Shown: positions 1 to 11,995, numbered from the stretch's first letter. The stretch is DNA of 64,000 nucleotides from Nitratireductor alexandrii (GCF_004000215.1 NZ_RBVY01000001.1:682001-746000), one strand, 5' to 3'. A program made the numbers and translations. Notes: generated by a model not told the origin, from the sequence alone.

Positions 1-1866
1 CTTTCAATTCTTGATTTAAGCAGTCTTGCAGACCAGCCCATGCCAAACGAAAAGAAGGATGTTTGGCTGACCTACAATGGTGAGATCTACAATCATGCAG
101 ATTTACGACCGGAACTCGTTCAGAGCGGGCATCGCTTCGTCACCGATCACTCCGATACGGAAGTGCTCGTGCATGGCTTCGAAGAATGGGGCATTGGCGG
201 CCTGCTCAAGCGAGTGTCGGGTGATTTTGCTTTCGCCATCTATGACACGAAAGATCAAGCGCTTTATCTCGCCCGTGATCCGGTTGGTGTAAAGCCGGTC
301 TATTTCGCTGAAATCGATGGCGAGTTCGTGTTCGCCTCGGAAATCAAAGCTATTCTCGAACACCCACGTGCCGAGCGCGATATCGATCCCTTAGCGATGG
401 TGCATTATCTCAGCTTTCTGACCACACCAGCACCTTTGACTATGTTTAAAGGCATTTACAAATTGCCTGCCGGTTGCTGGCTGAAGGTCGGCGCAGACAA
501 AAGGATCGAACTCAAACGCTATTATTCACCAAGTCCGGGCAATTGTGATCTCGAGCGAGAATTGAAAGGGTTAAGCCCGGCTGCTACTGAGCGCTTCTTT
601 ATAGACGGTATCCGACAACGACTTGATGAATCGATCGAACGTCGAATGATGTCGGATGTGCCGTTTGGGGTCTTCCTGTCCGGTGGTATCGATTCGACCA
701 CAAATCTCGCGCTCATGAGCAAATATACCAATCAGCCGGTGAACACTTTCACTGTTGGTTTTAAGGGACATCCAGAACTGAACGAACTCGACTTCGCTAG
801 GCAGGCTGCGCAACAGTTCGGAGCGAACTATCGCGAGGTGCTGATCGACGAAAACGACATGATCGGCTATCTTGATCAACTGGTTCATCATCAGGATGAA
901 CCGCTGGCGGATTATGTCTGCATCCCCCTCTATTTTGTCTCCAAGCTTGCTCATGATTCCGGCGTGACCGTAGTACAGGTTGGAGAGGGCGCTGACGAGC
1001 AGTTCGCGGGATATGATGGTTATCTTCGCTATCTGAAGCTCCATAATCGTTTCTGGCAGCCATGGCAGAAACATGTGCCGAAGGGAGTGCAGTCCTTCGC
1101 AGCCAAGAGTGCGCGCGGTCTGTCTTGGGTGCATCCGAAAGCTCGACTTGTCGCGGACACGCTAGATCGGGCAGCCCGAGATCGTGAGTATTTTTGGATA
1201 TTGTCCATGTCTTTGTGGAATTCCCGCAAGGATCAGCTTGTAAAATATGACAGATTAAAACCTGGCCCGCATTACCAGAGGATGATTGACGCGGGTGTTT
1301 TGGATCCCAGCATCTTGGTTCCCGACAGTTTCGCGGTTATTGAGGCGCTATATGGTGAGTTTGATGCCGCTTGTCCCTCCGCAGATGCGCTAACGCGCAT
1401 GACTTACAACGAATTTCGTCTACGACTGGCAGAACTTCTTTTGATGCGTGTGGATAAAATTACCATGTCGGTATCATTGGAAGCGCGCGTGCCCTTCTTG
1501 GATCGGGATTTAGTTGATTTCACTTTTTCGATTCCTGGCGATCTTAAGGTCAAGAATGGTGACCGGAAATATTTGATGAAGAAGGCGGTGGAGGGGCTTA
1601 TCCCCGACGATCTGATTTATCGTAAGAAAATGGGATTTGGTGCGCCAATGGCGCAATGGATGCGCGGCGATTTCGGCCGGAAGGTCGAAAGCGAAATTCT
1701 CAATTCAGAAATCGGTGAGCGCGATTTCCTCGACCTCGACTATCTACGGGAAATGTTTCGGGAACATCGGGGAGGACGCGTCGACCTAAGCCTTCAGCTG
1801 TGGACCGTATACAATCTCGTTTGTTGGTACGAATATTGGATCGGTGGAAAAGCCAGCCGATCTTGA
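1..1866 (+). CDS. asnB: Asparagine synthase (glutamine-hydrolysing) family protein, 5' truncated by window edge
   Basis: The reading frame is open to base 1, so the gene starts before the window; 621 residues are visible. The first visible residues (LSILDLSSLADQPM) match the region after the N-terminal Cys2 nucleophile and HRGPD segment of class II glutamine amidotransferases, so about 50 residues including the catalytic cysteine lie outside. NGEIYN follows at about residue 26, and the C-terminal synthetase domain carries the PP-loop SGGIDS near residue 227. Members inside surface-glycan loci usually amidate a sugar acid or polymer rather than make bulk asparagine; that role is inferred here from the heparinase and glycosyltransferase genes downstream. 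Base composition is clearly lower in GC than the next gene, as in the other asnB copy at 24384-26291. A distinct ATG at 40 is unlikely to be the true start. Confidence 0.88.
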   Translation, partial: LSILDLSSLADQPMPNEKKDVWLTYNGEIYNHADLRPELVQSGHRFVTDHSDTEVLVHGFEEWGIGGLLKRVSGDFAFAIYDTKDQALYLARDPVGVKPVYFAEIDGEFVFASEIKAILEHPRAERDIDPLAMVHYLSFLTTPAPLTMFKGIYKLPAGCWLKVGADKRIELKRYYSPSPGNCDLERELKGLSPAATERFFIDGIRQRLDESIERRMMSDVPFGVFLSGGIDSTTNLALMSKYTNQPVNTFTVGFKGHPELNELDFARQAAQQFGANYREVLIDENDMIGYLDQLVHHQDEPLADYVCIPLYFVSKLAHDSGVTVVQVGEGADEQFAGYDGYLRYLKLHNRFWQPWQKHVPKGVQSFAAKSARGLSWVHPKARLVADTLDRAARDREYFWILSMSLWNSRKDQLVKYDRLKPGPHYQRMIDAGVLDPSILVPDSFAVIEALYGEFDAACPSADALTRMTYNEFRLRLAELLLMRVDKITMSVSLEARVPFLDRDLVDFTFSIPGDLKVKNGDRKYLMKKAVEGLIPDDLIYRKKMGFGAPMAQWMRGDFGRKVESEILNSEIGERDFLDLDYLREMFREHRGGRVDLSLQLWTVYNLVCWYEYWIGGKASRS

Positions 1867-1944
1867 TGGGGCCGAGATGCTTCCATCCATCCACCCCTTT
1901 TGCGCCGCGCGCTACCCTAAGGGCTTTTCCGCAGGAAGGGCTCC

Positions 1945-3300
1945 ATGGACGCAACCGCAAATCTCTCGCTTCCCGTGATCGCGCCGGCGCAGGCGCAAAA
2001 ACACGTCACCCACAACGAGGCGCTGCGCGCGCTCGACGCGGTGGTGCAGCTTGCCGTCATCGACCGCGACCTGACCGCGCCGCCCGGCGGCGCCGCCGAG
2101 GGCGACCGGTATATCGTGGCCTCCACCGCGACCGGCGCCTGGGCCGGGCAGGAGGGCCGCATCGCCGCCTTACAGGACGGCGCCTGGGCGTTCTACCGGC
2201 CGGGCGAGGGCTGGCTCGCCTTCGTCGCCGACGAGGCGCTTCTTTGCTACTGGACCGGCACGGCCTGGGCCGACGTCGCCGGCGCCATCACCACGCTGCA
2301 GAACCTTGCCCTGCTCGGCCTCGGCACGACGGCCGACGCGACAAACCCGTTTTCGGCCAAGCTCAACAAGGCGCTGTGGACGGCCAGACCGGCGGCCGAG
2401 GGCGGCGACGGCGATTTGCGCTACACGCTCAACAAGGAGGGCGAGGCCGACGTGCTGTCGCTGTTGATGCAATCGGCCTGGTCGGGCCGCGCCGAGCTCG
2501 GCCTGGTCGGCGACGACGATTTCTCCGTGCGCGTCTCGCCCGACGGCGCCGCCTGGACCGAAATCCTGCGCGGCGACCGCGCCGCCGGCGAGGCGGTGAT
2601 CGGCCATCTGCGCGTCGGCCGCGACATGGTGCAGAACGTGCTGCCGGATTCCGGCCGTTTTAACGGCAACGCCAACAACACCGCCTTCAGCGGCATCGCC
2701 TATGCCGCGCCGACCTATCTGAGCCCGACCTCCGGCGCCGGGCTCGCCGCCCACGCCAAGTTCATCCACGACAACGACGATTACGGCGGCGCGGCCGGCG
2801 CGCTCGACGCCGAGGTCAAGGCGCTGGTCGAGGCGATCCGGCCGCCCGGCGCGCGCCGGTTCGGGCCGGAATGGTACGTGATCGAGGTGACCCAGAAGGC
2901 GTCGGGGACGATGAGCGAGCCGGTCGATATCGGCGGCACGCTTTACGGCCTCGCCTTCACCACCCTGTTCACCGCCTTGCCGAGGCGGCTTACCTTCGCC
3001 TACCACGTCAAGGTCAAGACCGGCACCGCCGCGCTGACGCTCGACAGCGGCCGGGTCGTGCGCGCCAGCCGCGACGGCGTCGCCCAGCCCAAGGCGGCCC
3101 AGACGATCGCCAATGGCGACGGCTGGACGCATATCTGCGTCCACAACGTTCCCAATCAGTATGGCTACGCCTACGATCTCGCCCAGCTCAAGCTGCCGCT
3201 GTCGGGCGCGGTGTGGCTCGCGCTGCCAAAGATCGTCTTCGGCCATGTCGATCTCGATCCCGAGCTCGGCGTCTTGATGAACGCCCGGATGTTCGGCTGA
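1945..3300 (+). CDS. DUF2793 domain-containing protein
   Basis: A 451-residue protein whose N-terminus (LPVIAPAQAQKHVTHNEAL, then QLAVIDRDL, GDRYIVA, GAWAFYRP) is a good match to the DUF2793 family. That family is mostly seen in prophage-like tail regions of alphaproteobacteria and is thought to be structural or adhesive. The remainder is Gly/Ala-rich and probably beta-rich, with no signal peptide or membrane segment. The ATG at 1945 follows AGGAAGGG by about five bases. It sits 78 bp after the asnB-like gene and before a heparinase-like gene, with no other phage gene in sight, so a part in polysaccharide or surface biology is possible but unproven. GC rises sharply here relative to the preceding gene. 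Confidence 0.8.
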   Translation: MDATANLSLPVIAPAQAQKHVTHNEALRALDAVVQLAVIDRDLTAPPGGAAEGDRYIVASTATGAWAGQEGRIAALQDGAWAFYRPGEGWLAFVADEALLCYWTGTAWADVAGAITTLQNLALLGLGTTADATNPFSAKLNKALWTARPAAEGGDGDLRYTLNKEGEADVLSLLMQSAWSGRAELGLVGDDDFSVRVSPDGAAWTEILRGDRAAGEAVIGHLRVGRDMVQNVLPDSGRFNGNANNTAFSGIAYAAPTYLSPTSGAGLAAHAKFIHDNDDYGGAAGALDAEVKALVEAIRPPGARRFGPEWYVIEVTQKASGTMSEPVDIGGTLYGLAFTTLFTALPRRLTFAYHVKVKTGTAALTLDSGRVVRASRDGVAQPKAAQTIANGDGWTHICVHNVPNQYGYAYDLAQLKLPLSGAVWLALPKIVFGHVDLDPELGVLMNARMFG

Positions 3301-3450
3301 GCGGATGGCCGGCGCGCCGGCGCCGGCGGCCTGCGTTCCATCCGGTCGCTGTCGGCCGCCGGGTGGGCTGCGGCCGGCGCCGATGCTTGCAATTGCCGAT
3401 TTCCTGTGGTTGGGAAAGCCGGTCTCCCGAACCGTTCCACCGAGAGCTGC

Positions 3451-5109
3451 ATGCGAGCTTCCCTATCCAAGGCCGGGCGCCTGTTGCGGACCGTGCGTTA
3501 TCTGCGCCCGGGCCAGATTTCCGACCGCGTCGGCCGCCGCCTGCGTGCCGCCCCTAAGGTCGGCGGGGCGACGCCGCCCCTGCGCGCGGCCGCGGCCGGC
3601 TGGACACCCTGCGCGGGCCGGCCGCCGAGCCTCGTCGGCCCGTCGCGGTTCCGGTTCCTGGCGCGCGAGGCCGGCCTCGACGCGCTGACGGGCTGGAACG
3701 ACGCTTCGATGCCCAAGCTCTGGCTCTACAATCTGCATTATTTCGACGACCTCGTGGCCGACGAAGCGCCCGCTCGCAGGGCCTGGCATCTGGCGCTGGT
3801 CGACCGCTGGATCGACGACAATCCGCCGCTTGCCGGCAATGGCTGGGAGCCCTACACGCTGTCGCGGCGTATCGTGAACTGGATCGCCGCCGCGCTGGCC
3901 GGCCTGCCGCTTGACGCCAAGGCGCTCGACAGTCTCGCCCGGCAGACGCGCGCGCTCGCCGGATCGCTCGAGTTCCACCTGCTCGGCAACCATCTGTTCG
4001 CCAATGCCAAGGCGCTGATCTTCGCTGGCGCCTATTTTTCCGGCCCCGAGGCCGAGCGCTGGCTGAACGCCGGGCTGGCCATCATGGCCCGCGAACTCGA
4101 CGAGCAGGTGCTGGCCGATGGCGGGCATTTCGAGCTCAGCCCGATGTATCATGCGCTGATCCTGGAAGACGTGATCGATCTCGTCCAGCTTGCCGCGATC
4201 TATCCCGACGCGCTCGGCCGGGCCGCCGCCGACCAGGACTGGCAAGGCCGCGCCGCGCGCATGATCGCCTGGCTGGCCGCGATGAGCCATCCCGACGGCG
4301 AGATCGCCTTCTTCAACGATGCCGCGCTCGGCCAGGCCCGCAACCTGGCGCAGCTCAGCGCCTATGCCGGCCGGGTCGGCATTGCCGCGCCGGCATCGCC
4401 GCCGGCGCTCGCCCATCTGGCCGACAGCGGTTATGTGCGGCTGCAGGAGGGGCCCTGGTGCGTTTTCTTCGACGCCGCGCCGGTCGGTCCCGACTATATT
4501 CCCGGCCACGCGCATGCCGACACGCTGTCGCTCGAAATCTCGCTGGCCGGCGCGCGCCTCGTCACCAACACCGGAACCTCGACCTATGCGCCGGGCCCCG
4601 AGCGCGAGGCCGAGCGAGCGACCAGCGCCCACGCCACCGTGGAGCTCGACGGCGCGAACTCCTCCGAAGTGTGGGCAAGTTTCCGGGTCGGCCGCCGCGC
4701 CCGTCCCGGCGCGGTGACGACCAAGGTGGCCGACGGCGCGGTGCACGCGCAAGGCGGTCATGACGGGTATCGTTTTCTCGCTGGCAGCCCGCTGCACGCG
4801 CGCGACGTCAAGGTCACTGCCGGCGCGGTCAGGATCGTGGACCGCATCGAGGGCGGGGGGCGCCACGCGGCCGTCGGCCGTTTTCCGCTCCATCCGGACG
4901 TGGACCGGGTCGAGCAGACCGACGGCGGTTTCTGCCTCGCCATGCCCGACGGGCGGGTGGTGACGGTCGCCGTCAAAGGCGCCGATGGGCTGGCGATCGA
5001 ACCCGGGCACTACGCGCCCGAATTCGGCATATGCAGGCCGCGCCCGGTGCTGGTCTGGCGCGTGACGCGCGATCTTCCCATCGAAGTTTCGGTCGAGTTC
5101 CTGGCCTGA
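3451..5109 (+). CDS. Heparinase II/III family protein
   Basis: About 552 residues from the ATG at 3451 (an upstream in-frame start at 3406 is possible). The N-terminal half has the alpha-barrel signature of these proteins (NLHYFDD, NPPLAGNGWEPYTLSRR, GNHLFANAKAL, DGGHFELSPMYH). The C-terminal beta-domain carries GHAHADTLSLE at about residue 352 followed by VTNTGTSTY, typical of heparinase II/III-like polysaccharide lyases. Family members cleave uronic-acid-containing polymers by beta-elimination; copies in exopolysaccharide loci are thought to trim or turn over the polymer. No convincing signal peptide is visible, which is common for the locus-encoded type. The stop TGA overlaps the ATG of the next gene by one base, so translation is probably coupled to the glycosyltransferase. 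Confidence 0.85.
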   Translation: MRASLSKAGRLLRTVRYLRPGQISDRVGRRLRAAPKVGGATPPLRAAAAGWTPCAGRPPSLVGPSRFRFLAREAGLDALTGWNDASMPKLWLYNLHYFDDLVADEAPARRAWHLALVDRWIDDNPPLAGNGWEPYTLSRRIVNWIAAALAGLPLDAKALDSLARQTRALAGSLEFHLLGNHLFANAKALIFAGAYFSGPEAERWLNAGLAIMARELDEQVLADGGHFELSPMYHALILEDVIDLVQLAAIYPDALGRAAADQDWQGRAARMIAWLAAMSHPDGEIAFFNDAALGQARNLAQLSAYAGRVGIAAPASPPALAHLADSGYVRLQEGPWCVFFDAAPVGPDYIPGHAHADTLSLEISLAGARLVTNTGTSTYAPGPEREAERATSAHATVELDGANSSEVWASFRVGRRARPGAVTTKVADGAVHAQGGHDGYRFLAGSPLHARDVKVTAGAVRIVDRIEGGGRHAAVGRFPLHPDVDRVEQTDGGFCLAMPDGRVVTVAVKGADGLAIEPGHYAPEFGICRPRPVLVWRVTRDLPIEVSVEFLA

Positions 5110-6371
5110 TGCGCATTCTCCTGCTTTCCGACAATTATCCGCCCGAAACCAACGCCGCCGCGCTCAGGAGCAGCGCGCATGCCCGTCGCTGGGTGGAGCG
5201 CGGCCACCAGGTCACGGTGGTGACGAGTTTCCCGAATTTTCCCGAAGGCAAGCTGTTTGCCGGATACAAACAGTCGCTGTGGAAGCGCGAGACCGTCGAC
5301 GGGGTCGATGTGATCCGCGTCCCGACGCTGATCTTTCCCAATGCCGGCACCGCCAAGCGCATTGCCGATTTCGTCAGCTACATGGTCAGCGCGACGGTCG
5401 CCGCGCCGTTCGTGAAGCGCCCCGACATCGTCGTCGCCACCTCGCCGCAATTCTTTGCGGCCGTGGCCGGCTGGATGACGTCGGTGCTGCGCCGGCGGCC
5501 CTTCGTGTTCGAGCTCAGGGATCTGTGGCCCGATTCCATCATCGCCGTCGGCGCGCTCAAGGATGGCGCCTTGCTGCGCATGGTGCGCAAGCTGGAATAT
5601 TTTCTCTATCGCCGCGCGAACCTGATCGTCTCCGTCACCAACGCCTTTCGCCGCCACCTGGCCGAGACCGGCATCGATCCCGAGAAAATCCGCGTCGTGC
5701 GCAACGGCGCCGATCTGAGCCGGTTTTCGCCGGGGCCGGCCGACGATCTGCGCGCCGAGCTGGGGCTGAGCGAGCGCATCGTGGTGTCCTATATCGGCAC
5801 GATCGGCATGGCGCACGGCCTCGACATGCTGATCGAGGCCGCCGCCAGGCTGGCCGCGCAGGCGCCGCAGGTCACGCTGCTGATGGTCGGCAGCGGCGCC
5901 GAGCGCGAGCGGCTCAAGGCCATGGCCGCCGAGCGGCAGCTCGAAAACATGATGTTCGTCGACCGCGTCGCGCATGATGCCGTGCCCGATTATTGGCGCC
6001 TCAGCGACATGACCCTGGTGGTGCTGAAGGATCACCCGCTGTTTCGCACCGTGATCCCCTCGAAGATCTTCGAGGCGATGGCCACCGGCACGCCGATCGT
6101 CACCAATGTGAAGGGCGAGCTGGAAGAGCTTTTGACGCCGCTCGGTTCCGCGGTCCATGTCGAGGCCGGCAATGCCGGCGCGCTTGCCGATGCCGTCACC
6201 GCGCTCGCCAACGATCCCGCACGGCGCAAGGCCCTGTCGGCGGCGGGCGTGGCCGCCTCGGCGCAGTTCCACCGCACCAAGCAGGCCGACCTGATGCTGG
6301 AGGCGCTGGAGGAACTGGCCGCAGGGCGCGACAGCGGCGACAAGGGCAACGAGGGCGCGGCGCGCGGCTGA
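5109..6371 (+). CDS. Glycosyltransferase family 4 protein (WbuB-like)
   Basis: A 420-residue GT-B glycosyltransferase. The start [18 protein letters not shown] with the Gly-free nucleotide-binding first strand, the segment [11 protein letters not shown], the mid-protein [11 protein letters not shown] and the C-terminal donor-binding region [15 protein letters not shown] (EX7E-type) are characteristic of GT4 enzymes resembling WbuB, which transfer a sugar from a nucleotide donor onto a lipid-linked acceptor at the cytoplasmic membrane. The ATG at 5109 overlaps the heparinase stop codon. With the asnB-like, heparinase and UDP-sugar genes nearby, it most likely builds the repeat unit of an extracellular polysaccharide; donor and acceptor cannot be read from sequence. 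Confidence 0.87.
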   Translation: MRILLLSDNYPPETNAAALRSSAHARRWVERGHQVTVVTSFPNFPEGKLFAGYKQSLWKRETVDGVDVIRVPTLIFPNAGTAKRIADFVSYMVSATVAAPFVKRPDIVVATSPQFFAAVAGWMTSVLRRRPFVFELRDLWPDSIIAVGALKDGALLRMVRKLEYFLYRRANLIVSVTNAFRRHLAETGIDPEKIRVVRNGADLSRFSPGPADDLRAELGLSERIVVSYIGTIGMAHGLDMLIEAAARLAAQAPQVTLLMVGSGAERERLKAMAAERQLENMMFVDRVAHDAVPDYWRLSDMTLVVLKDHPLFRTVIPSKIFEAMATGTPIVTNVKGELEELLTPLGSAVHVEAGNAGALADAVTALANDPARRKALSAAGVAASAQFHRTKQADLMLEALEELAAGRDSGDKGNEGAARG

Positions 6372-6600
6372 GCGGCAACCGCCGCGTCGGCACCGCTCCA
6401 GTCCGACTGCTCGGGATGCCGGGCGCGCGAGGGCGGCGCGTCGGCGACGAAGTTTCCACGATGACGCCCAAACGCAAAAAAATGCTTCGCCTGCGCGCTG
6501 CCGCGGAGGATCGCGCGCCTTGAGAAGTGCCGCCCGGAGCGGCAGGTTCGGGCCGGATGCCGGGATGCGAGATCCCGGTTGCTTCGAAAGCGCGAACCCG

Positions 6601-7524
6601 ATGCTCCAGAACCGCGGCGGCCACGACACGCTCACCCATCTCGATCGGCTCGAAGCCGAGGCGATCCACATTTTCCGAGAGGTCGCGGCGGCCTTCTCCC
6701 GGCCGGTGATGCTCTACTCGGTCGGCAAGGATTCCGCCGTCATGCTGCATCTGGCGATGAAGGCCTTTTATCCGGCCAAGCCGCCTTTTCCGTTCCTGCA
6801 TGTCGACACCACCTGGAAATTCCGCGAGATGATCGCCTTTCGCGACCGGATGGCGGCCGAACTCGGCTTCGATCTTCTGGTCCACGTCAACCAGGACGGC
6901 CTGCGCGAGGGCATCAACCCGATCGACCACGGTTCCAGCGTCCACACCAACATCATGAAAACGGTGGCGCTGCGCCAGGCGCTCGACGCCCATAAATTCG
7001 ACGCCGCCTTCGGCGGCGCGCGGCGCGACGAGGAAAAATCGCGCGCCAAGGAGCGCGTGTTCTCCTTCCGCAACGCCCAGCACGGCTGGGATCCGAAGAC
7101 CCAGCGCCCGGAAATGTGGAAGATCTACAACACTCGCGTCAGCCCGGGGGAATCGATCCGCGTCTTTCCGCTGTCGAACTGGACCGAACTCGACATCTGG
7201 CAATACATCCTGCGCGAGGACATCCCGATCGTGCCGCTTTATTTCGCCGCGCCGCGCCCGGTCGTCGAGCGCGACGGCATGCTGATCATGGTCGACGACG
7301 CGCGGCTGAAGCTGCGGCCGGGCGAGGTCCCGCGCCGGCTTATGGTCCGTTTCCGCACGCTCGGCTGCTACCCGCTCACCGGCGCGATCGAGTCGCAGGC
7401 GACCAGCCTGGAAGAGATCGTCGGCGAGATGCTGGTCGCGCGCACCTCCGAGCGCCAGGGCCGGCTGATCGACCGCGACGAGGCGGGCTCGATGGAGAAG
7501 AAAAAGCGCGAAGGCTATTTTTGA
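6601..7524 (+). CDS. cysD: Sulfate adenylyltransferase subunit 2
   Basis: 307 residues from the ATG at 6601; the longer frame from a TTG at 6520 has poor N-terminal similarity. [17 protein letters not shown] and the PP-loop-like [13 protein letters not shown] (about residues 39-51), then [28 protein letters not shown] and the C-terminal KKKREGYF are diagnostic of CysD, the catalytic half of ATP sulfurylase. It forms adenosine 5'-phosphosulfate from ATP and sulfate with the GTPase CysN, fused to CysC in the next gene, only two bases downstream. Its place between glycan genes suggests PAPS supply for polymer sulfation as well as possible cysteine assimilation. Confidence 0.96.
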   Translation: MLQNRGGHDTLTHLDRLEAEAIHIFREVAAAFSRPVMLYSVGKDSAVMLHLAMKAFYPAKPPFPFLHVDTTWKFREMIAFRDRMAAELGFDLLVHVNQDGLREGINPIDHGSSVHTNIMKTVALRQALDAHKFDAAFGGARRDEEKSRAKERVFSFRNAQHGWDPKTQRPEMWKIYNTRVSPGESIRVFPLSNWTELDIWQYILREDIPIVPLYFAAPRPVVERDGMLIMVDDARLKLRPGEVPRRLMVRFRTLGCYPLTGAIESQATSLEEIVGEMLVARTSERQGRLIDRDEAGSMEKKKREGYF

Positions 7525-7526
7525 CG

Positions 7527-9464
7527 ATGGAACATGTGTCCCCCCGCGCCATCGAACAGCGCGACGGCGTGCGCGCCTATCTCGCCGGCCAGGAGCGCAA
7601 GTCGCTGCTGCGGTTTTTGACCTGCGGATCGGTCGACGACGGCAAGTCGACGCTGATCGGCCGGCTGCTGTTCGACGCCAGGCTGATTTTCGAGGACCAG
7701 CTCGCCGCGCTCGAAAACGATTCGCGCCGGCACGGCACGGCCGGCGAGGAGATCGATTTCGCCCTGCTGGTCGACGGGCTGGAGGCCGAGCGCGAGCAGG
7801 GCATCACCATCGACGTCGCCTATCGCTTCTTCGCCACCGAGCGGCGCAAATTCATCGTCGCCGACACGCCCGGCCACGAGCAATATACCCGCAACATGGC
7901 CACCGGCGCCTCGACCGCCGACCTGGCGATCGTCCTGGTCGACGCGCGTGCCGGCATCATGCGCCAGACCCGGCGCCATACCTACATCGCCGCGCTGCTC
8001 GGCATTCGCCACATCGTGCTCGCCGTCAACAAGATCGACCTGGTCGATTTTTCCAAGACCGCCTTCGACGCCATCGCCGACGACTACGCCGCGCTGACCG
8101 AAGAACTCGGCTTCGAAACCGTCACCGCGCTGCCGATCTCGGCGCGCTACGGCGACAATGTCAGCGCGCCCTCCGAGCGTCTGGGTTGGTTCGGCGGGCC
8201 GACGCTGCTCGACCATCTCGAAACCGTCGCCATCGACCCGCCCGCCGCCGCGCGGCCGTTCCGCTTTCCCGTCCAATATGTTGTGCGGCCCAATCTCGAC
8301 TTTCGCGGCATTGCCGGCACGATCGCCTCGGGCTCGGTCGCCGTCGGCGACGAGGTCGTCGTGGCCAAATCCGGCCGCGCCTCCACGCTGGCGCGCATCG
8401 TCACCCGCGACGGCGATCTCGATAGTGCCCGCGAGGGCCAGGCCGTCACATTGGTGCTGGCCGACGAGGTCGAGGTCTCGCGCGGCAACATGCTGGTTGC
8501 GCCGACGGCCAGGCCGCATGTCGCCGACCGGTTCGCCGCCAATATCGTGTGGTTCGGCGAAAGCGCGCTGGTGCCCGGCCGCTCCTATCTGCTGCGTACC
8601 GAGACCGACGAGGTGCCGGCGCATGTCAGCGCACTCAAGGCGCGGGTCGACATTAACAGCTTTGCCCGCCAGCCGGCGAAAACGCTGGCGTTCAACGAGG
8701 TCGGCGTGGCCGAGATCGCCACCCAGGCGCCGATCGCCTTCGACCCCTACGGCGAAAACCGCGCCACCGGCGCGTTTGTCTTGATCGACCGCATGACCAA
8801 TGCCACGGTCGGCGCCGGCATGATTGCGCATCCGCTGCGCCGCGCCGACAATATCCACTGGCAAGGGCTCGACGTCGACGCCGGCGCGCGCGCGGCGATC
8901 AAGGGGCAGAAGCCGGCGGTGCTGTGGTTCACCGGCCTGTCGGGGTCGGGCAAGTCGACGATCGCCAACCGGCTCGAGCGCAAGCTGCATGCCGAGGGGC
9001 GGCACACCTATATTCTCGACGGCGACAATATCCGCCACGGGCTGAACCGCGACCTCGGTTTTTCCGAGGCCGACCGGGTCGAGAATATCCGCCGGGTCGC
9101 CGAGACGGCGAAGCTGATGGCCGATGCCGGGCTGATCGTTCTGGTGTCGTTCATCTCGCCCTTCAGGGCCGAGCGCGCCATGGCGCGCGCGCTGATGGGC
9201 GACGTGGCCTTTGCGGAAATATTCGTCGATACGCCGCTCGAGGACTGCGCGGCGCGCGATCCCAAGGGGCTTTACGCCAAGGCGCGCAAGGGCGAGATCT
9301 TGAATTTTACCGGCATCGGGTCGCCCTACGAGGCGCCGGACGCCCCCGATATCCATATTCGCACCCAGGAAAGCCGGCCGGACGACGCCATCGCCGAGAT
9401 CGAGCGCTGGTTGGCAGCGCGCGACATTTCCGGCCAGCATTTCGGCGACGGCGGTGGCATCTGA
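7527..9464 (+). CDS. cysNC: Bifunctional sulfate adenylyltransferase subunit 1 / adenylylsulfate kinase
   Basis: 645 residues. The N-terminal CysN GTPase has G1 GSVDDGKST (about residue 32), [14 protein letters not shown]3 DTPGHEQY (about 113) and G4 NKID (about 168), followed by EF-Tu-like beta-barrels. The C-terminal CysC kinase starts around residue 455 with P-loop GLSGSGKST (about 469) and has [10 protein letters not shown] and [10 protein letters not shown]. The fusion (NodQ-like) couples GTP-driven APS formation to phosphorylation giving PAPS, the sulfate donor for sulfotransferases. The ATG at 7527 lies two bases after cysD. Together with cysQ at 28756 it gives both ends of PAPS metabolism, yet no sulfotransferase is visible in this window. 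Confidence 0.96.
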   Translation: MEHVSPRAIEQRDGVRAYLAGQERKSLLRFLTCGSVDDGKSTLIGRLLFDARLIFEDQLAALENDSRRHGTAGEEIDFALLVDGLEAEREQGITIDVAYRFFATERRKFIVADTPGHEQYTRNMATGASTADLAIVLVDARAGIMRQTRRHTYIAALLGIRHIVLAVNKIDLVDFSKTAFDAIADDYAALTEELGFETVTALPISARYGDNVSAPSERLGWFGGPTLLDHLETVAIDPPAAARPFRFPVQYVVRPNLDFRGIAGTIASGSVAVGDEVVVAKSGRASTLARIVTRDGDLDSAREGQAVTLVLADEVEVSRGNMLVAPTARPHVADRFAANIVWFGESALVPGRSYLLRTETDEVPAHVSALKARVDINSFARQPAKTLAFNEVGVAEIATQAPIAFDPYGENRATGAFVLIDRMTNATVGAGMIAHPLRRADNIHWQGLDVDAGARAAIKGQKPAVLWFTGLSGSGKSTIANRLERKLHAEGRHTYILDGDNIRHGLNRDLGFSEADRVENIRRVAETAKLMADAGLIVLVSFISPFRAERAMARALMGDVAFAEIFVDTPLEDCAARDPKGLYAKARKGEILNFTGIGSPYEAPDAPDIHIRTQESRPDDAIAEIERWLAARDISGQHFGDGGGI

Positions 9465-9480
9465 GCGAAACGAGGAGTGT

Positions 9481-9500
9481 CGCGCGCGCGTGCGCGCGCT
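9481..9500. terminator. GC-rich dyad in convergent gap, possible transcription end
   Basis: The 39-bp gap between the convergent cysNC and UDP-sugar epimerase genes contains an alternating CG run that can pair with itself in either orientation. It has no U-tract, so a classical intrinsic terminator is not shown; only its convergent position makes a role in ending transcription likely. Confidence 0.25.
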
Positions 9501-9503
9501 CGC

Positions 9504-10526
9504 TCAAACGCCGTAATAGTCGCGATACCAGGCCACGAAACGGGCAACGCCCTCGCGCACCGAGGTCGCGGGACGGTAGCCGACCGCGGTCTGCAGCGCG
9601 CTCACATCGGCCCAGGTCGACGGCACGTCGCCGGCCTGCAGCGGCAGAAAGCGACGCTCGGCCTTTTTGCCCAGCGCCGCCTCGATCGCTTCGACATAGT
9701 CGAGCAGCTTCACCGGCTGGCTGTTGCCGATATTGAAGATCCGGTAGGGCGCGTTGCTCCTGTCGGGCGCGGGCGCGTCGCTGTCCCAGCCTGGATCCGG
9801 CGCCGCGATCCGGTCGCTGGTGCGCACCACGCCCTCGACGATGTCGTCGACATAGGTGAAGTCGCGCATATGGTCGCCATTGTTGAAAATCTCGATCGGT
9901 TCGCCGGCCAGGATGTTTTTGGTGAATTTGAACAGCGCCATGTCGGGCCGCCCCCACGGACCGTAGACGGTGAAGAAGCGCAGGCCCGTGGTCGGCAGCC
10001 CAAACAGATGGCTGTAGGAATGGGCCATCAATTCGTTGGCGCGCTTGGTGGCGGCGTAGAATTGCAGCGGATGCACGGCGGCCTGGTTTTCGGAAAACGG
10101 CATCGCCGTGTTGGCGCCGTAGACGCTGCTCGTGCTGGCATAGGTCAGATGCGCGACCTTGGCGTACCGGCAGGCTTCCAGCAGGTTGGTGAAGGCGACG
10201 ATGTTGCTGTGCACATAGGCGCGCGGATTGTCGAGCGAATAGCGCACGCCGGCCTGCGCGGCGAGATGGATGACCCGGTCGAAGCGGTGTTCGGTAAAAC
10301 AGGCCTCGACGGCCGTCGCGTCGGCGAGGTCGGCGCGCACGAACCGGAACGATCCTTGCCGGGCGCCTGCCAGCCCCTCCAGGACGCCGAGCCGGGCCTC
10401 TTTCAGGGACGGGTCGTAATAATCGTTGACGACGTCGAAGCCGACCACGGTGTCGCCGCGTTCCAGCAGGTGTTTGGCGACGTGAAAACCGATAAAGCCG
10501 GCGGTGCCGGTGACGAGCACGTTCAT
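9504..10526 (-). CDS. NAD-dependent UDP-sugar 4-epimerase (UDP-glucuronate 4-epimerase type)
   Basis: A 340-residue extended SDR. It has GTAGFIG at residues 7-13 for NAD binding, [17 protein letters not shown], a YAATK catalytic Tyr-x3-Lys, and [14 protein letters not shown], typical of LspL/CapI enzymes that interconvert UDP-glucuronate and UDP-galacturonate. The C-terminal region [13 protein letters not shown] also fits. It starts three bases after the stop of the nucleotide-sugar dehydrogenase, so the pair forms a two-gene operon that oxidises a UDP-hexose and epimerises the product. If the dehydrogenase uses UDP-HexNAc, the epimerase may instead act on the N-acetylated uronate. Likely role: precursor supply for surface polysaccharide. 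Confidence 0.88.
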   Translation of the reverse strand: MNVLVTGTAGFIGFHVAKHLLERGDTVVGFDVVNDYYDPSLKEARLGVLEGLAGARQGSFRFVRADLADATAVEACFTEHRFDRVIHLAAQAGVRYSLDNPRAYVHSNIVAFTNLLEACRYAKVAHLTYASTSSVYGANTAMPFSENQAAVHPLQFYAATKRANELMAHSYSHLFGLPTTGLRFFTVYGPWGRPDMALFKFTKNILAGEPIEIFNNGDHMRDFTYVDDIVEGVVRTSDRIAAPDPGWDSDAPAPDRSNAPYRIFNIGNSQPVKLLDYVEAIEAALGKKAERRFLPLQAGDVPSTWADVSALQTAVGYRPATSVREGVARFVAWYRDYYGV

Positions 10527-10529
10527 GGT

Positions 10530-11858
<1,329 letters not shown>

Positions 11859-11948
11859 GCGCTTGGGTCGCTCGCTTCCATGCCGGACTTGCTGTAGCAG
11901 GACCGTCGGTCCCGGCAAACCCAAACATCGCCGCGGCCAGCCGCCGGC

Positions 11949-11979
11949 CCGGTCGCGACGGCCCCGGCAGCGCGACCGG
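11949..11979 (-). terminator. Stem-loop downstream of ehuA
   Basis: Nine-base perfect arms CCGGTCGCG (11949-11957) and CGCGACCGG (11971-11979) enclose a 13-base loop, just after the ehuA stop and before the dehydrogenase gene in the same orientation. No T-run follows, so termination is only suggested by position. Confidence 0.35.
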
Positions 11980-11995
11980 CTTGCGCAAACCCCGT

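Noticed and set aside
2170-3246. Long minus-strand frame of 358 codons opposite the DUF2793 gene
   Set aside because: Low-complexity Arg/Gly/Ala composition typical of antisense frames in GC-rich DNA; the plus-strand frame has a recognised domain.
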